64,000 bases of DNA, from the NCBI RefSeq assembly GCF_001881565.1, contig NZ_MPDJ01000010.1, positions 144,223 through 208,222 of the forward strand, read 5' to 3'. The notes beneath the pieces were generated by a model that had not been told where the DNA came from, made no database searches, and saw only the letters and a list, made by a program, of their open reading frames with translations. A program made the translations under genes and the position numbers. This document shows positions 8,980 through 16,856 of the stretch, piece after piece. Within the stretch, counting starts at the first letter, position 1; the number at the start of each line of letters is the position of its first letter. Source of the DNA: Eisenbergiella tayi (GTDB lineage: Bacteria > Bacillota > Clostridia > Lachnospirales > Lachnospiraceae).

Positions 8980-9358
8980 AAAAAAATCCCCAGCATAAAT
9001 ACTAGGGACGAAATAATAATGGAAGTCTCTCTTCCATTTCCGCGGTACCACCCACATTCCTGCTTCCGTTTCCGGCTTATGCCGTTCTGCTTTTGCAGGC
9101 TCTCTTACGGCGTAACGTGCCATACGTTCCTTCCTATTATAATATACCGCAGTCAGCCGCTCATATTTTCATAAAGCGCATGTTCTCAGTTAACCTTCAG
9201 CAGCATATTACCAATAAACCCTTCAGAAGGACAGCTCCGGCGTGAAAATCAAGCTGCATTTGAACCCGGGGAAGCTTACAGCCGGTGACTTCCTCTCTCT
9301 GTTGGAAAATACATCTCTTTATGCGCCATCTTTGCCTTTATATTTATAAAATATATCT
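8980..9358 (-). promoter_or_regulatory. T-box leader (phenylalanine) upstream of pheST
   Basis: The minus-strand leader carries the T-box core TGGGTGGTACCGCG (9041-9054). After it comes an intrinsic terminator: stem TCCCTAG/CTGGGGA (8987-9008) and a seven-T run (8980-8986). About 170 bases upstream of the core, a CCTTCTGAA segment places UUC (9226-9228) where the specifier codon is expected, matching Phe. Uncharged tRNA-Phe should pair with both regions and stop termination. The specifier assignment is by pattern, without a folded model. Confidence 0.9.
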
Positions 9359-9365
9359 GTTACCT

Positions 9366-9394
9366 ATTCTATTGCCTGTTTTCGGAAAAGTCAA
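9366..9394 (-). promoter_or_regulatory. pheST promoter
   Basis: Minus-strand TTGACT (9389-9394), a 17-base spacer and TAGAAT (9366-9371). It places transcription start just upstream of the T-box leader. The divergent purF-like gene starts 90 bases away. Confidence 0.8.
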
Positions 9395-9485
9395 TAATTT
9401 TTTATGTACTTTTAATTTCTATCGTGATATGATTTTAATGTGTCTGCACATTTATCGGACTATCACTATACAAGAGGAGAAAAAC

Positions 9486-10892
9486 ATGGGTGGATTTTTT
9501 GGAGTAGCATCAAAAGAGGATTGTGTATTTGATCTTTTCTTTGGAACGGATTACCATTCTCATTTGGGAACAAGACGGGCCGGTTTGGCTGTCTATGAAA
9601 AGGGACGTGGGTTTGACCGTTCCATCCACAATATTGAAAATGCACCTTTCCGTACCAAATTTGACAAAGAGGTCACGGAAATGAAAGGGAACCTGGGGAT
9701 CGGCAGTATTTCCGACTACGAACCCCAGCCGTTAATCGTACGTTCCCATCACGGAACTTATTCCATCGCCACAGTGGGCAAAATAAACAATACCGAGGAG
9801 ATCCTGTCCAATCTTCTTGCATCTTCCCACATTCATTTTCTGGAAATGAGCGGAGGCAGCATCAACGCCACCGAGCTTGTTGCCACCATTATCAATCAAA
9901 AGGAAAATATAATCGAAGGGATTCAATACGCTCAGGATCTGATCGAGGGTTCCATGACCATTCTCATCATGACCCCTAAGGGCATCTATGCTGCAAGGGA
10001 CAGGATGGGCCGTACCCCTGTCGCTATCGGCAAAAAGGACGACGCTTACTGTATATCCTTCGAAAGCTTTGCTTACCTTAACCTCGGATATATCAATGAA
10101 AGGGAATTAGGCCCCGGAGAAATCGTAATCGTAACGCCGGAAGGCGTACAAACGCTGGCGGCTCCCGGGAAAGAAATGAAAATATGTACCTTCCTGTGGG
10201 TTTATTACGGCTATCCCTCTTCTTCCTACGAAGGAATCAGCGTGGAAAAAATGCGCTACAACTGCGGTGCGTCCATGGCGAAGAGGGACGATGCTTCCCC
10301 GGATATCGTGGCAGGCGTTCCTGATTCCGGCACAGCTCATGCCATTGGATATTCCAATACCTCAGGGATTCCGTTTTCCCGCCCTTTTATTAAATATACT
10401 CCTACATGGCCCCGTTCCTTTATGCCCACTATCCAAAGCCAGCGGAATCTGATCGCCAAAATGAAGCTTATCCCTGTCCGTGATCTGATTCAGGGCCGCA
10501 GCATGCTGCTGATTGATGATTCCATCGTGCGCGGTACCCAGCTTAGGGAAACCACAGAATTCCTTTATCAAAGCGGCGCTCGTGAGGTACATATCCGTCC
10601 CGCCTGCCCTCCGCTGCTCTACGGCTGCAAATACCTGAATTTCTCACGCTCCACCTCGGAAATGGATCTGATTACCCGACGGGTTATACAGCAAATGGAA
10701 GGCGATCGCAAATATATTAACCTGGATGCTTATTCCAATCCTGAAACACCGGAATTCCAGGCCATGGTATCCCAAATAGGCCAGCAGCTTAATTTTACAT
10801 CCCTGCGCTATAACCGTCTGGATGATATGATTGATTCTGTAGGAATTGATCGCTGCAAACTTTGTACCTACTGCTGGGACGGAAAAGAATAA
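9486..10892 (+). CDS. PurF-like amidophosphoribosyltransferase lacking the N-terminal nucleophile cysteine
   Basis: Predicted 468-aa protein built like PurF: an Ntn glutamine-amidotransferase domain (about 1-230) and a type I phosphoribosyltransferase domain with an intact PRPP loop (LLIDDSIVRGTQ, about residues 339-350). A C-terminal CKLCTYC resembles the Fe-S cysteines of Bacillus-type PurF. The start is the ATG at 9486 after AGAGGAG; the frame is open further upstream but runs into the pheST promoter region. The mature N-terminus reads GGFFGV where active enzymes have CG(I/V)FG, and spacing to the FFG/YYG motif is conserved, so Gly occupies the catalytic Cys position. The phosphoribosyltransferase half looks functional. 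It may use free ammonia, need a partner, or have another role. Confidence 0.85.
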   Translation: MGGFFGVASKEDCVFDLFFGTDYHSHLGTRRAGLAVYEKGRGFDRSIHNIENAPFRTKFDKEVTEMKGNLGIGSISDYEPQPLIVRSHHGTYSIATVGKINNTEEILSNLLASSHIHFLEMSGGSINATELVATIINQKENIIEGIQYAQDLIEGSMTILIMTPKGIYAARDRMGRTPVAIGKKDDAYCISFESFAYLNLGYINERELGPGEIVIVTPEGVQTLAAPGKEMKICTFLWVYYGYPSSSYEGISVEKMRYNCGASMAKRDDASPDIVAGVPDSGTAHAIGYSNTSGIPFSRPFIKYTPTWPRSFMPTIQSQRNLIAKMKLIPVRDLIQGRSMLLIDDSIVRGTQLRETTEFLYQSGAREVHIRPACPPLLYGCKYLNFSRSTSEMDLITRRVIQQMEGDRKYINLDAYSNPETPEFQAMVSQIGQQLNFTSLRYNRLDDMIDSVGIDRCKLCTYCWDGKE

Positions 10893-10912
10893 AGAAAAAA
10901 AGGAAAGCATTT

Positions 10913-10949
10913 AAAAACCCCAACAGCGGATTAAACTGTTGGGGTTTTT
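10913..10949 (+). terminator. bidirectional terminator between purF-like gene and CAP gene
   Basis: Fourteen-base arms (AAAAACCCCAACAG / CTGTTGGGGTTTTT) around a nine-base loop, with U-tracts on both strands. It serves the convergent genes on either side. Confidence 0.92.
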
Positions 10950-10986
10950 CATTATCATTTTATCCTCCAAAATCAAGGTATTCTTC

Positions 10987-11496
10987 TTAGTTAGAGAACA
11001 TATAAGCGGTACAAAGCTTAACACCGGAACCGGTATTGGCTACATATGTATAAATACCAATCTTTGTGTAATTTCCGCTTACCATGTTGCTGTAATGGGA
11101 AGGGCTTGCCTTCAGGCTTGCGAATACGCTGTCTGCTGCGTTGTTCTGCTCGGAATCTGAAAATCCGAAGCTTCCGTATGTAATATAGGAAAGATTTTCT
11201 CCACGCCATTTGGTTGAGCTAATCATATCTGCTCCGCTTGTTCCGTTAGGACGGGTGTGGCTCCAAACTGTATTGATTTCTTCGCTTCTTACTGCTGCAT
11301 AGCTGTTTAATTCACTGTCAAGGGTCAGTGCGGGAAGTCCCTGCTCTGCTCTTAAGTTGTTGATGTCTGCCAGAAGTCTTGCATTCATGGTAGAAGTCTG
11401 GTCTGCTGCTGCCTTTGCATCCATTTTTGCTGCGGGTGCCATTGCTGTTACGATGATTGTTAATACTGCTAATACGGTGATGATTGCTTTCTTCAT
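10987..11496 (-). CDS. secreted CAP-domain (SCP/PR-1, YkwD-like) protein
   Basis: Predicted 169-aa exported protein. Residues 1-30 form a signal peptide (MKKAIITVLAVLTIIVTAMA, then a likely A-x-A cleavage near AKAAA). The rest is a CAP domain: ADINNLRAEQGLPAL near the start, then EEINTVWSHTRPNG, RGENLSY and ASPSHYSNM. No cell-wall binding repeats or anchor are present, so it is probably released. The ATG follows AAGGA. Two tandem c-di-GMP-I riboswitches precede it on the same transcript, which ties this extracellular protein to the motility/attachment second messenger. The biochemical role of bacterial CAP proteins is mostly unknown. Confidence 0.88.
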   Translation of the reverse strand: MKKAIITVLAVLTIIVTAMAPAAKMDAKAAADQTSTMNARLLADINNLRAEQGLPALTLDSELNSYAAVRSEEINTVWSHTRPNGTSGADMISSTKWRGENLSYITYGSFGFSDSEQNNAADSVFASLKASPSHYSNMVSGNYTKIGIYTYVANTGSGVKLCTAYMFSN

Positions 11497-11541
11497 TTTC
11501 CTTCATCCTTTCAAATCGTGTCGATTGAAAAATGATGGAAA

Positions 11542-11574
11542 ACTACTCAGGCTTTTCAGTTATTTAAAAGTAGT
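11542..11574 (-). terminator. possible expression-platform hairpin between riboswitch and CAP gene
   Basis: On the minus strand ACTAC and GTAGT (outer stem, with partial inner pairing) are followed by TTTTCC. It is a weak terminator candidate, placed where the gene-proximal riboswitch would act. Confidence 0.35.
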
Positions 11575-11612
11575 GACAGTCTTATGACTATCGATACAGT
11601 ACCGTGTGGTAC

Positions 11613-11693
11613 CGGCAGCTGGCTGCCATCCTTTTTAAGGGGAAGGCCCTGTAGCTTTGCGTCCTTACTTTTCAATAAGTTTGCCGAATGTAG
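11613..11693 (-). ncRNA. cyclic di-GMP-I (GEMM-I) riboswitch, gene-proximal copy
   Basis: Reading the minus strand, the conserved elements are in order: GGCAAAC, a stem closed by a GAAA tetraloop, GGACGCAAAGC, CTACAGGGCC, and the closing GGATGGCAGCCAGCTGCC helix. These match the c-di-GMP-I aptamer core. It ends 117 bases before the CAP gene start. Confidence 0.9.
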
Positions 11694-11729
11694 TTTTCAC
11701 GCCTTTTTCAAGTTCAAAGGCCTGACAAG

Positions 11730-11768
11730 TAAAAAAAATAGTCTTGTGTCATAAGGCGACCAAGGCTA
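11730..11768 (-). terminator. terminator between the two riboswitches
   Basis: The minus strand shows TAGCCTTGGTC and GACACAAGACTA pairing with one mismatch and one bulge around GCCTTAT, then eight T residues. It is the natural expression platform of the promoter-proximal aptamer. Confidence 0.65.
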
Positions 11769-11801
11769 CTTTGCAAATACATACGTTTTTACTATGTATC
11801 A

Positions 11802-11879
11802 GGCAACTGGCTGCCATCCTCTTTGAGGGAAGGCCCTGTAGCTTTGCGTCCTTGCTTTTCAGCAAGTTTGCCAAGTGTT
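11802..11879 (-). ncRNA. cyclic di-GMP-I (GEMM-I) riboswitch, promoter-proximal copy
   Basis: Second aptamer with the same core: GGCAAAC, a perfect CTTGCT-GAAA-AGCAAG hairpin, GGACGCAAAGC, CTACAGGGCC and a closing GGATGGCAGCC helix. It lies about 110 bases upstream of the first copy on the same transcript, so the leader can integrate two ligand-binding events. Confidence 0.92.
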
Positions 11880-11931
11880 AAATTAAATAATATGATGGTT
11901 AGTGATGTATGATGATTTCTTTGATAGTTAT

Positions 11932-11986
11932 ATAATACACGACATCTATGAAAAAATCAAGTACTTTTTCCTATTTTTTCATAGAT
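11932..11986 (-). promoter_or_regulatory. promoter of the riboswitch-CAP transcript with overlapping inverted repeat
   Basis: Minus-strand TTGATT (11955-11960), a 17-base spacer and TATTAT (11932-11937). A perfect 14-bp inverted repeat, ATCTATGAAAAAAT (11944-11957) and ATTTTTTCATAGAT (11973-11986), covers the -35 box and could be an operator. The sequence from 11990 to 12055 shows no gene. Confidence 0.75.
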
Positions 11987-12055
11987 TGTAACTATTTTCA
12001 TAACAGCCTGGACGAATTTACGTATTTACTGTGCAGTTTATACGAATATTCAGCG

Positions 12056-12093
12056 AAAACAGGTCTCAGATCCGTTCCTGCGCGCCGGACCTG
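12056..12093 (-). terminator. probable aroA terminator
   Basis: Minus-strand CAGGTC/GACCTG stem (12060-12093) with inner TCCG/CGGA pairing, then TTTTC. A second hairpin, CAGTTC/GAACTG, lies between it and the aroA stop. Confidence 0.55.
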
Positions 12094-12131
12094 AAACCGA
12101 AGCAGTTCAGAAAGCCGAACTGTAAGCTGTT

Positions 12132-13442
12132 TTAGGAAAGCAGTTCTTCCACCGCATGATCCAAAACCTGGAAGTAATCTTCGAATGTTTTACGGCAGCA
12201 GCCCGGATCCTTGATTATGATGCCTTCCGCTCTTAGTCCGATGAGGGAAAAGCCCATCGCCATCCTGTGATCCTCATAGGTTTCCACACATCCCGGAGCC
12301 GGCTTCCCCGGCCGGATAAGAATACTGTCCTCCGCTGTCATGCATGATATTCCCAGTCTGCCAAGTTCCGCGGCAATCGCCCCCATCCGGTCACTTTCCT
12401 GATAACGGATATGCCCTATCCCGGTTATTTTTACCGGAGCATCCGCAAAAGGGGCTATGGCCGCAAGGGTAATCGCCTGATCCGAACAGGCGTGCATATC
12501 CGCTTCTACACCATGTATCCGTCCATTTTCCGGCCCCTTCATCCAAATGCCCTCTTCCCTTTCCTGAAGCCGGCATCCCATTTTTTCCAAAATACGCAGG
12601 AACTGTACATCTCCCTGCAGGGAAGCAAAATGTACTCCGGGCACTAAAACTTCCGTTCCCAGAACGGCCGCCATAGCATAAAAGTAACAGGCCGCCGAGA
12701 CATCCGGCTCAATGGCATAATCCTGATGCCGGTAAACCTGTCCCGTACTGATATGGAAACAATCGGTTCCCTTTCTTTGTACAAATACTCCGAACTGCCC
12801 CATCATGCGCAGAGTCATATCAATATAAGCCATACCATGCGTCCCTTTTACATGAATATCCAGGCTTCTGTCCCCGCAGCAGGCCGCGATCAGCAGCGCG
12901 CTCAGGAACTGGCTGCTGTGTTCGATATCCACGGAAATCTCCTGCTTTCCGTTTTCCCCCGGATACAGGGTAAAAGGGAAATGGCCTTCTTTTTCCCCAT
13001 ATTCCACCCGGGTTCCCAGCTCCTGAAGTGACTGCAGCAGGGGCAGCATGGGCCTGCGCTTCATCTGCTCCGAGGAATCCAGATGCCAGACGCCCGTCTT
13101 CAGCCCCAGCAGCGCCGTCAGGAAACGGGCTGCCGTACCTGCACTCCCCACATAAACAGAAGCTTCCTTCACCGGCAGCCTGCCTCCGAGTCCCCCTACC
13201 CGGATAAGGGCTTTCTCTTCCTCCGCTTTTATATCGATTCCCAAATCTGCGATGCACTGCTGCAGATAACGGGAATCATCACTGAATAAGGCTCCCGTCA
13301 GAGTACAGGGGCCATCCGCCAGCATGGACAGAAGAAGCGCCCTGTTCGTGATGCTTTTAGAGCCGGGAACCCATACCTTAATTTTCCTGTCCTGTCCTGT
13401 TTTCCCATAAATATGTGGTACATAATAACTTCTGCTTTCCAT
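12132..13442 (-). CDS. aroA: 3-phosphoshikimate 1-carboxyvinyltransferase (EPSP synthase)
   Basis: Predicted 436-aa enzyme joining shikimate-3-phosphate and phosphoenolpyruvate in the shikimate pathway. The N-terminal PGSKSITNRALLLSML motif, the GSAGTAARFLTALL loop (about 80-93), a Q-x-SQFLSALL-like segment and a C-terminal YEDHRMAMGFSLIGL motif are all present. The length is typical. GGAGG precedes the ATG. It stands alone and divergent from metF, with no other aromatic genes nearby. Confidence 0.96.
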   Translation of the reverse strand: MESRSYYVPHIYGKTGQDRKIKVWVPGSKSITNRALLLSMLADGPCTLTGALFSDDSRYLQQCIADLGIDIKAEEEKALIRVGGLGGRLPVKEASVYVGSAGTAARFLTALLGLKTGVWHLDSSEQMKRRPMLPLLQSLQELGTRVEYGEKEGHFPFTLYPGENGKQEISVDIEHSSQFLSALLIAACCGDRSLDIHVKGTHGMAYIDMTLRMMGQFGVFVQRKGTDCFHISTGQVYRHQDYAIEPDVSAACYFYAMAAVLGTEVLVPGVHFASLQGDVQFLRILEKMGCRLQEREEGIWMKGPENGRIHGVEADMHACSDQAITLAAIAPFADAPVKITGIGHIRYQESDRMGAIAAELGRLGISCMTAEDSILIRPGKPAPGCVETYEDHRMAMGFSLIGLRAEGIIIKDPGCCRKTFEDYFQVLDHAVEELLS

Positions 13443-13570
13443 TATATACGTCCTCCATATGCCTGTTCACAGACAATCATTCCTTGAATTTCACTCAATA
13501 ACATGTTACGATACTATCTGTTACGAGTCAAATCTTATATCGTAAAATTAAATCGAACGAGGAAAAACAA

Positions 13571-14428
13571 ATGATAAAAGATCTCTTTGCCGAAAAAAAG
13601 CAATTACTTTCCTTTGAGGTTTTTCCGCCCAAAAAGGAAGACGAATTCGCCAATGCCTTTGCCGTGCTGGATTCCCTTGCCGGCCTTCAGCCCGATTTCA
13701 TCAGTGTTACCTACGGCGCCGGTGGCAGTAAATCTAAAAAAACCGTGGAAATTGCCTCCTATATACAAAACCAGCTTCATATCATGGCACTGGCTCACAT
13801 GACCTGCGTGGGCTCCAAAAAAGAAGATATTGATGCGGTAACCGCCCAGCTGAAAGAAGTTCATGTAAATCATGTGCTGGCCCTTCGGGGAGACAGGCCT
13901 TCTTATATGAGCGATGAACAGTTTGACAGCCGTCATTTTTCCCATGCTGCAGATTTAATTACCTATCTGAAAGGGGAAACGGATCTGCATATCGCCGGGG
14001 CCTGCTATCCGGAGAAGCATTATGAAGCCGCCGATTTGGAAAGTGATCTTCTTCATTTAAAGGAAAAATGTGATGCAGGTGCCGAGTTCCTAATCACGCA
14101 GCTGTTTTTTGATAATGAAGCTTTCTATAAATTCCTGGAAAAAAGCAGGAATGCCGGAATCACGCTTCCCGTCTGTGCCGGAATCATGCCCATTACTTCC
14201 GCCAAACAGCTGGGAACCACGGTTTCCCTGTCCGGCTCAGCCGTTCCCAAACAGCTGGCGGATATCATTGCCACCTATGGTGATGATCCTGCGGATATGA
14301 GAAAGGCCGGCATTGATTATGCCATCCGTCAGATTTTGGATCTGAAAGCGCATCATGCGGATGGTATCCACATTTATACAATGAATAAGCCTAAGGTGGC
14401 ACAGGAAATCGTATCCGCCATCCAATAG
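13571..14428 (+). CDS. metF: methylenetetrahydrofolate reductase
   Basis: Predicted 285-aa FAD enzyme reducing 5,10-methylene-THF to 5-methyl-THF for methionine synthesis. Signatures: LLSFEVFPPKKEDEF near the start, SVTYGAGGS near residue 48, AHMTCVG near 79, ALRGDRP near 103 and FLITQLFFDNEAFYKF near 177. The length suits the short bacterial form. The ATG follows GAGGAA. I found no SAM riboswitch in the 128-base divergent spacer from aroA. Confidence 0.95.
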   Translation: MIKDLFAEKKQLLSFEVFPPKKEDEFANAFAVLDSLAGLQPDFISVTYGAGGSKSKKTVEIASYIQNQLHIMALAHMTCVGSKKEDIDAVTAQLKEVHVNHVLALRGDRPSYMSDEQFDSRHFSHAADLITYLKGETDLHIAGACYPEKHYEAADLESDLLHLKEKCDAGAEFLITQLFFDNEAFYKFLEKSRNAGITLPVCAGIMPITSAKQLGTTVSLSGSAVPKQLADIIATYGDDPADMRKAGIDYAIRQILDLKAHHADGIHIYTMNKPKVAQEIVSAIQ

Positions 14429-14480
14429 ACCAATCCGATATATAAGGGCTCCGCTCTGCGGGCCATCCTTTTGTTTCATA

Positions 14481-14523
14481 AAAAAATCCCCGCCTTTCCT
14501 GCTTGAAAGGACGGGGATTTTAT
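14481..14523 (+). terminator. bidirectional terminator between metF and the GH3 gene
   Basis: Arms AAATCCCCG and CGGGGATTT (14484-14520) with an internal CTTTC/GAAAG helix and U-tracts on both strands. Confidence 0.88.
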
Positions 14524-14550
14524 ATATACACTTTTCTTACAGCCTTCCGA

Positions 14551-16809
14551 TCATTCCAGAATAAATTCTGCCTGCATCTCACAGCCGCTGTGGGGAGCAA
14601 CCATCACCTGGAACTTACCTGCCTCCGAACGATATTCCATATCTTTTCCATAAAAACGCAGCATGTCTTCTGTAATAACAAATTCCACAGTCTTTGTCTC
14701 CCCTGCCTCCAGAGAAACCAGCTGTACGCCTTTCAGCTCCTTCACCGGACGCACCACGCTGCCGGCCACATCACGGATATACAGCTGTACCGCTTCCACG
14801 CCCGCCATATCACCAGTATTGGTAATATCCGCTTTTACGGTCAGAGGGCTTTCCCTGTGCATAATATGGCTGCTCAGAGTAACCGGGCTGTATTCCGCCC
14901 TGTGATAGGAAAGACCATATCCATAAGGATATAATGGCTCGTTATCACAATCTGTATAACGGGAGAAAAAGCGGTTCGGCGTTGTCCCGTCATAGGGTCT
15001 TCCCGTCCGGAAATGATTATAGTACAAAGGCATCTGTCCCACCCTGCGGGGCATACTCATGGACAGCCTTCCGGAAGGATTCTCTTTTCCAAACAGAACA
15101 TCGGCGATCGCATGCCCTCCTTCGGTCCCCGGGAACCAAACTTCAAGCAGGGCATCCGATAACCTGCCAACCTCATCCAGAACAAGCGGACGTCCGCCAA
15201 ACAGCACAACAACTACTTTCGCCGCCTTTTCCCGGACTCTGCGGAGAAGCTCAAGCTGATCGCCGGGCAAATCCAGGCAGGTACGGCTTCCGCCCTCTCC
15301 ACCCTGCGCCACGGCTTCTCCCAGGGCCAATACTGCTATATCGGCCTGCTGCGCAAGCTTTTCGGCCCTTTCCATTTCCTGCTGACGTTTTTCTGTACTC
15401 CATGCTTCCATTCCCATCTGTTCCATCATAAACGGAAGGTCACGGTAATCCTTCTCCAGCAAGGTTTCACAGCCGGGAGCGCTCGTCACGTTTTCTTTTC
15501 CGACTGCTTCTTCCAATGCCGCCTTTAAGGTAACGACATTCTCTTTGTTTCCATGAATGGCCCACATACCCAGGGCATCCTGGTTATCCGCATAAGGCCC
15601 TATGACAGCAATCCTGCCGCCATTTTTTAATGGAAGGGTTTTCTCCTGAGCATAAGTGCCGCCCGCAGAACGCGGCATCCCTTGTTTATTTTCCAGCAGA
15701 ACCATGGTTTTCACTGCCGCTTCTCTGGCCAGCCTGCGGTTTTCTTCACAGAGGAAAAGACGGGCTTCTTCCGCTTCATCGGCTCCGCGGTAAGGATCTT
15801 CAAATAAGCCCAGCTTATTCTTCAGCCTGAGGATACGCATTACCGCCTTATCCAGCATGCCTTCATCAATTTTGCCTTCCTTCAGGAGTTCCTCCAGGTA
15901 ATTGGCATAACAGCCGGTACACATGTCAATATCCACACCGGCTTCCATAGCCAGGCGGGCCGCTTCCTTCTGATCCTCTGCCGCTCCGTGAAGCACCAGC
16001 TCAGCTATAGCCGCATAATCGGTGATTACCACGCCGTCAAAGCCCCACTCCTCCCGGAGAACATCGTTCATCAGCCACTTATTTCCTGTCGAAGGGATTC
16101 CGTCCACAGTATTAAAGGAAGTCATGATCATTTCACAGCCTGCATCCACACCGGCTTTATAGGAAGGAAGATATTCCTGGCGCAGCCTGCGCTCAGACAT
16201 GTCCACCGTGTTATAATCTCTGCCGCCCTCCGGCGCGCCATAGGCGGCAAAATGCTTCACACAGGAGGCCATGCCCGCCGGCTTCGCTTCTCCAAGGCCC
16301 TTCTGGAAGCCTTTTACCATAGCCGCGGCATAAAGGCTGTTCATATAAGGATCTTCCCCTGTGGACTCCAGACACCGCCCCCATCTTGCATCCCTTACCA
16401 GATCCACCATGGGCGAAAAGGTAACATGGGCTCCAGCCGCCACACTTTCTTCCGAGGTCACTTCACACAGCCTTTCCAGAAGCTGCGGATCGAAGGAGCA
16501 TCCCAGGGCCAGCGGAATAGGAAATACCGTTCGGAAACCATAAATAATGTCCGCCATGAACAGCAGGGGGATTTTATGTCTGCTCCGTTCCAGATAGGCC
16601 TTCTGTACCGCCCTGACCCGCTGCGCTCCCACCACATTAAGGGTGGAACCCACATTACGGGCCAGTTCTTCACTGAGCCCCAAATCCTCCCTGACACCCA
16701 GCTCCTGTCCCTCCGCATTCAGTACCTCGCCAGGCACCTGCACCAGCTGTCCGATTTTTTCCGTCAAAGATAAGGAATCCAACAATTCCTGAAGCTTATT
16801 CTCCTGCAT
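14551..16809 (-). CDS. glycoside hydrolase family 3 beta-glucosidase (BglX-like)
   Basis: Predicted 752-aa cytoplasmic glycosidase (no signal peptide) that releases terminal beta-linked sugars. Order: N-terminal GH3 barrel (about 1-330), with KHFAAYGAPEGGRDYN near residue 190 and the nucleophile Asp in GVVITDYAAI near 265; the second alpha/beta domain (about 390-600), with the likely acid/base Glu in the GGEGGSR loop; and a C-terminal fibronectin-III-like domain (about 650-752). It resembles E. coli BglX without the export signal, so it probably acts on imported oligosaccharides. AGGGAGGG precedes the start. It is monocistronic in appearance. Confidence 0.92.
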   Translation of the reverse strand: MQENKLQELLDSLSLTEKIGQLVQVPGEVLNAEGQELGVREDLGLSEELARNVGSTLNVVGAQRVRAVQKAYLERSRHKIPLLFMADIIYGFRTVFPIPLALGCSFDPQLLERLCEVTSEESVAAGAHVTFSPMVDLVRDARWGRCLESTGEDPYMNSLYAAAMVKGFQKGLGEAKPAGMASCVKHFAAYGAPEGGRDYNTVDMSERRLRQEYLPSYKAGVDAGCEMIMTSFNTVDGIPSTGNKWLMNDVLREEWGFDGVVITDYAAIAELVLHGAAEDQKEAARLAMEAGVDIDMCTGCYANYLEELLKEGKIDEGMLDKAVMRILRLKNKLGLFEDPYRGADEAEEARLFLCEENRRLAREAAVKTMVLLENKQGMPRSAGGTYAQEKTLPLKNGGRIAVIGPYADNQDALGMWAIHGNKENVVTLKAALEEAVGKENVTSAPGCETLLEKDYRDLPFMMEQMGMEAWSTEKRQQEMERAEKLAQQADIAVLALGEAVAQGGEGGSRTCLDLPGDQLELLRRVREKAAKVVVVLFGGRPLVLDEVGRLSDALLEVWFPGTEGGHAIADVLFGKENPSGRLSMSMPRRVGQMPLYYNHFRTGRPYDGTTPNRFFSRYTDCDNEPLYPYGYGLSYHRAEYSPVTLSSHIMHRESPLTVKADITNTGDMAGVEAVQLYIRDVAGSVVRPVKELKGVQLVSLEAGETKTVEFVITEDMLRFYGKDMEYRSEAGKFQVMVAPHSGCEMQAEFILE

Positions 16810-16856
16810 TTCTTATCATTCCCTCCCTAAAACAGGGTGAAAGCCATATTCTGTTT

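Noticed and set aside
9285..9485. N-terminal extension of the PurF-like protein by 67 codons
   Set aside because: It runs over the pheST promoter and T-box start, and lacks a ribosome binding site; AGAGGAG precedes the ATG at 9486.
9338..9485. Clear sigma-A promoter for the PurF-like gene
   Set aside because: TATGAT at 9428-9433 is plausible but its -35 region is weak, so I did not list it.
13443..13570. SAM or other riboswitch before metF
   Set aside because: No conserved aptamer core could be found in the 128-base spacer.
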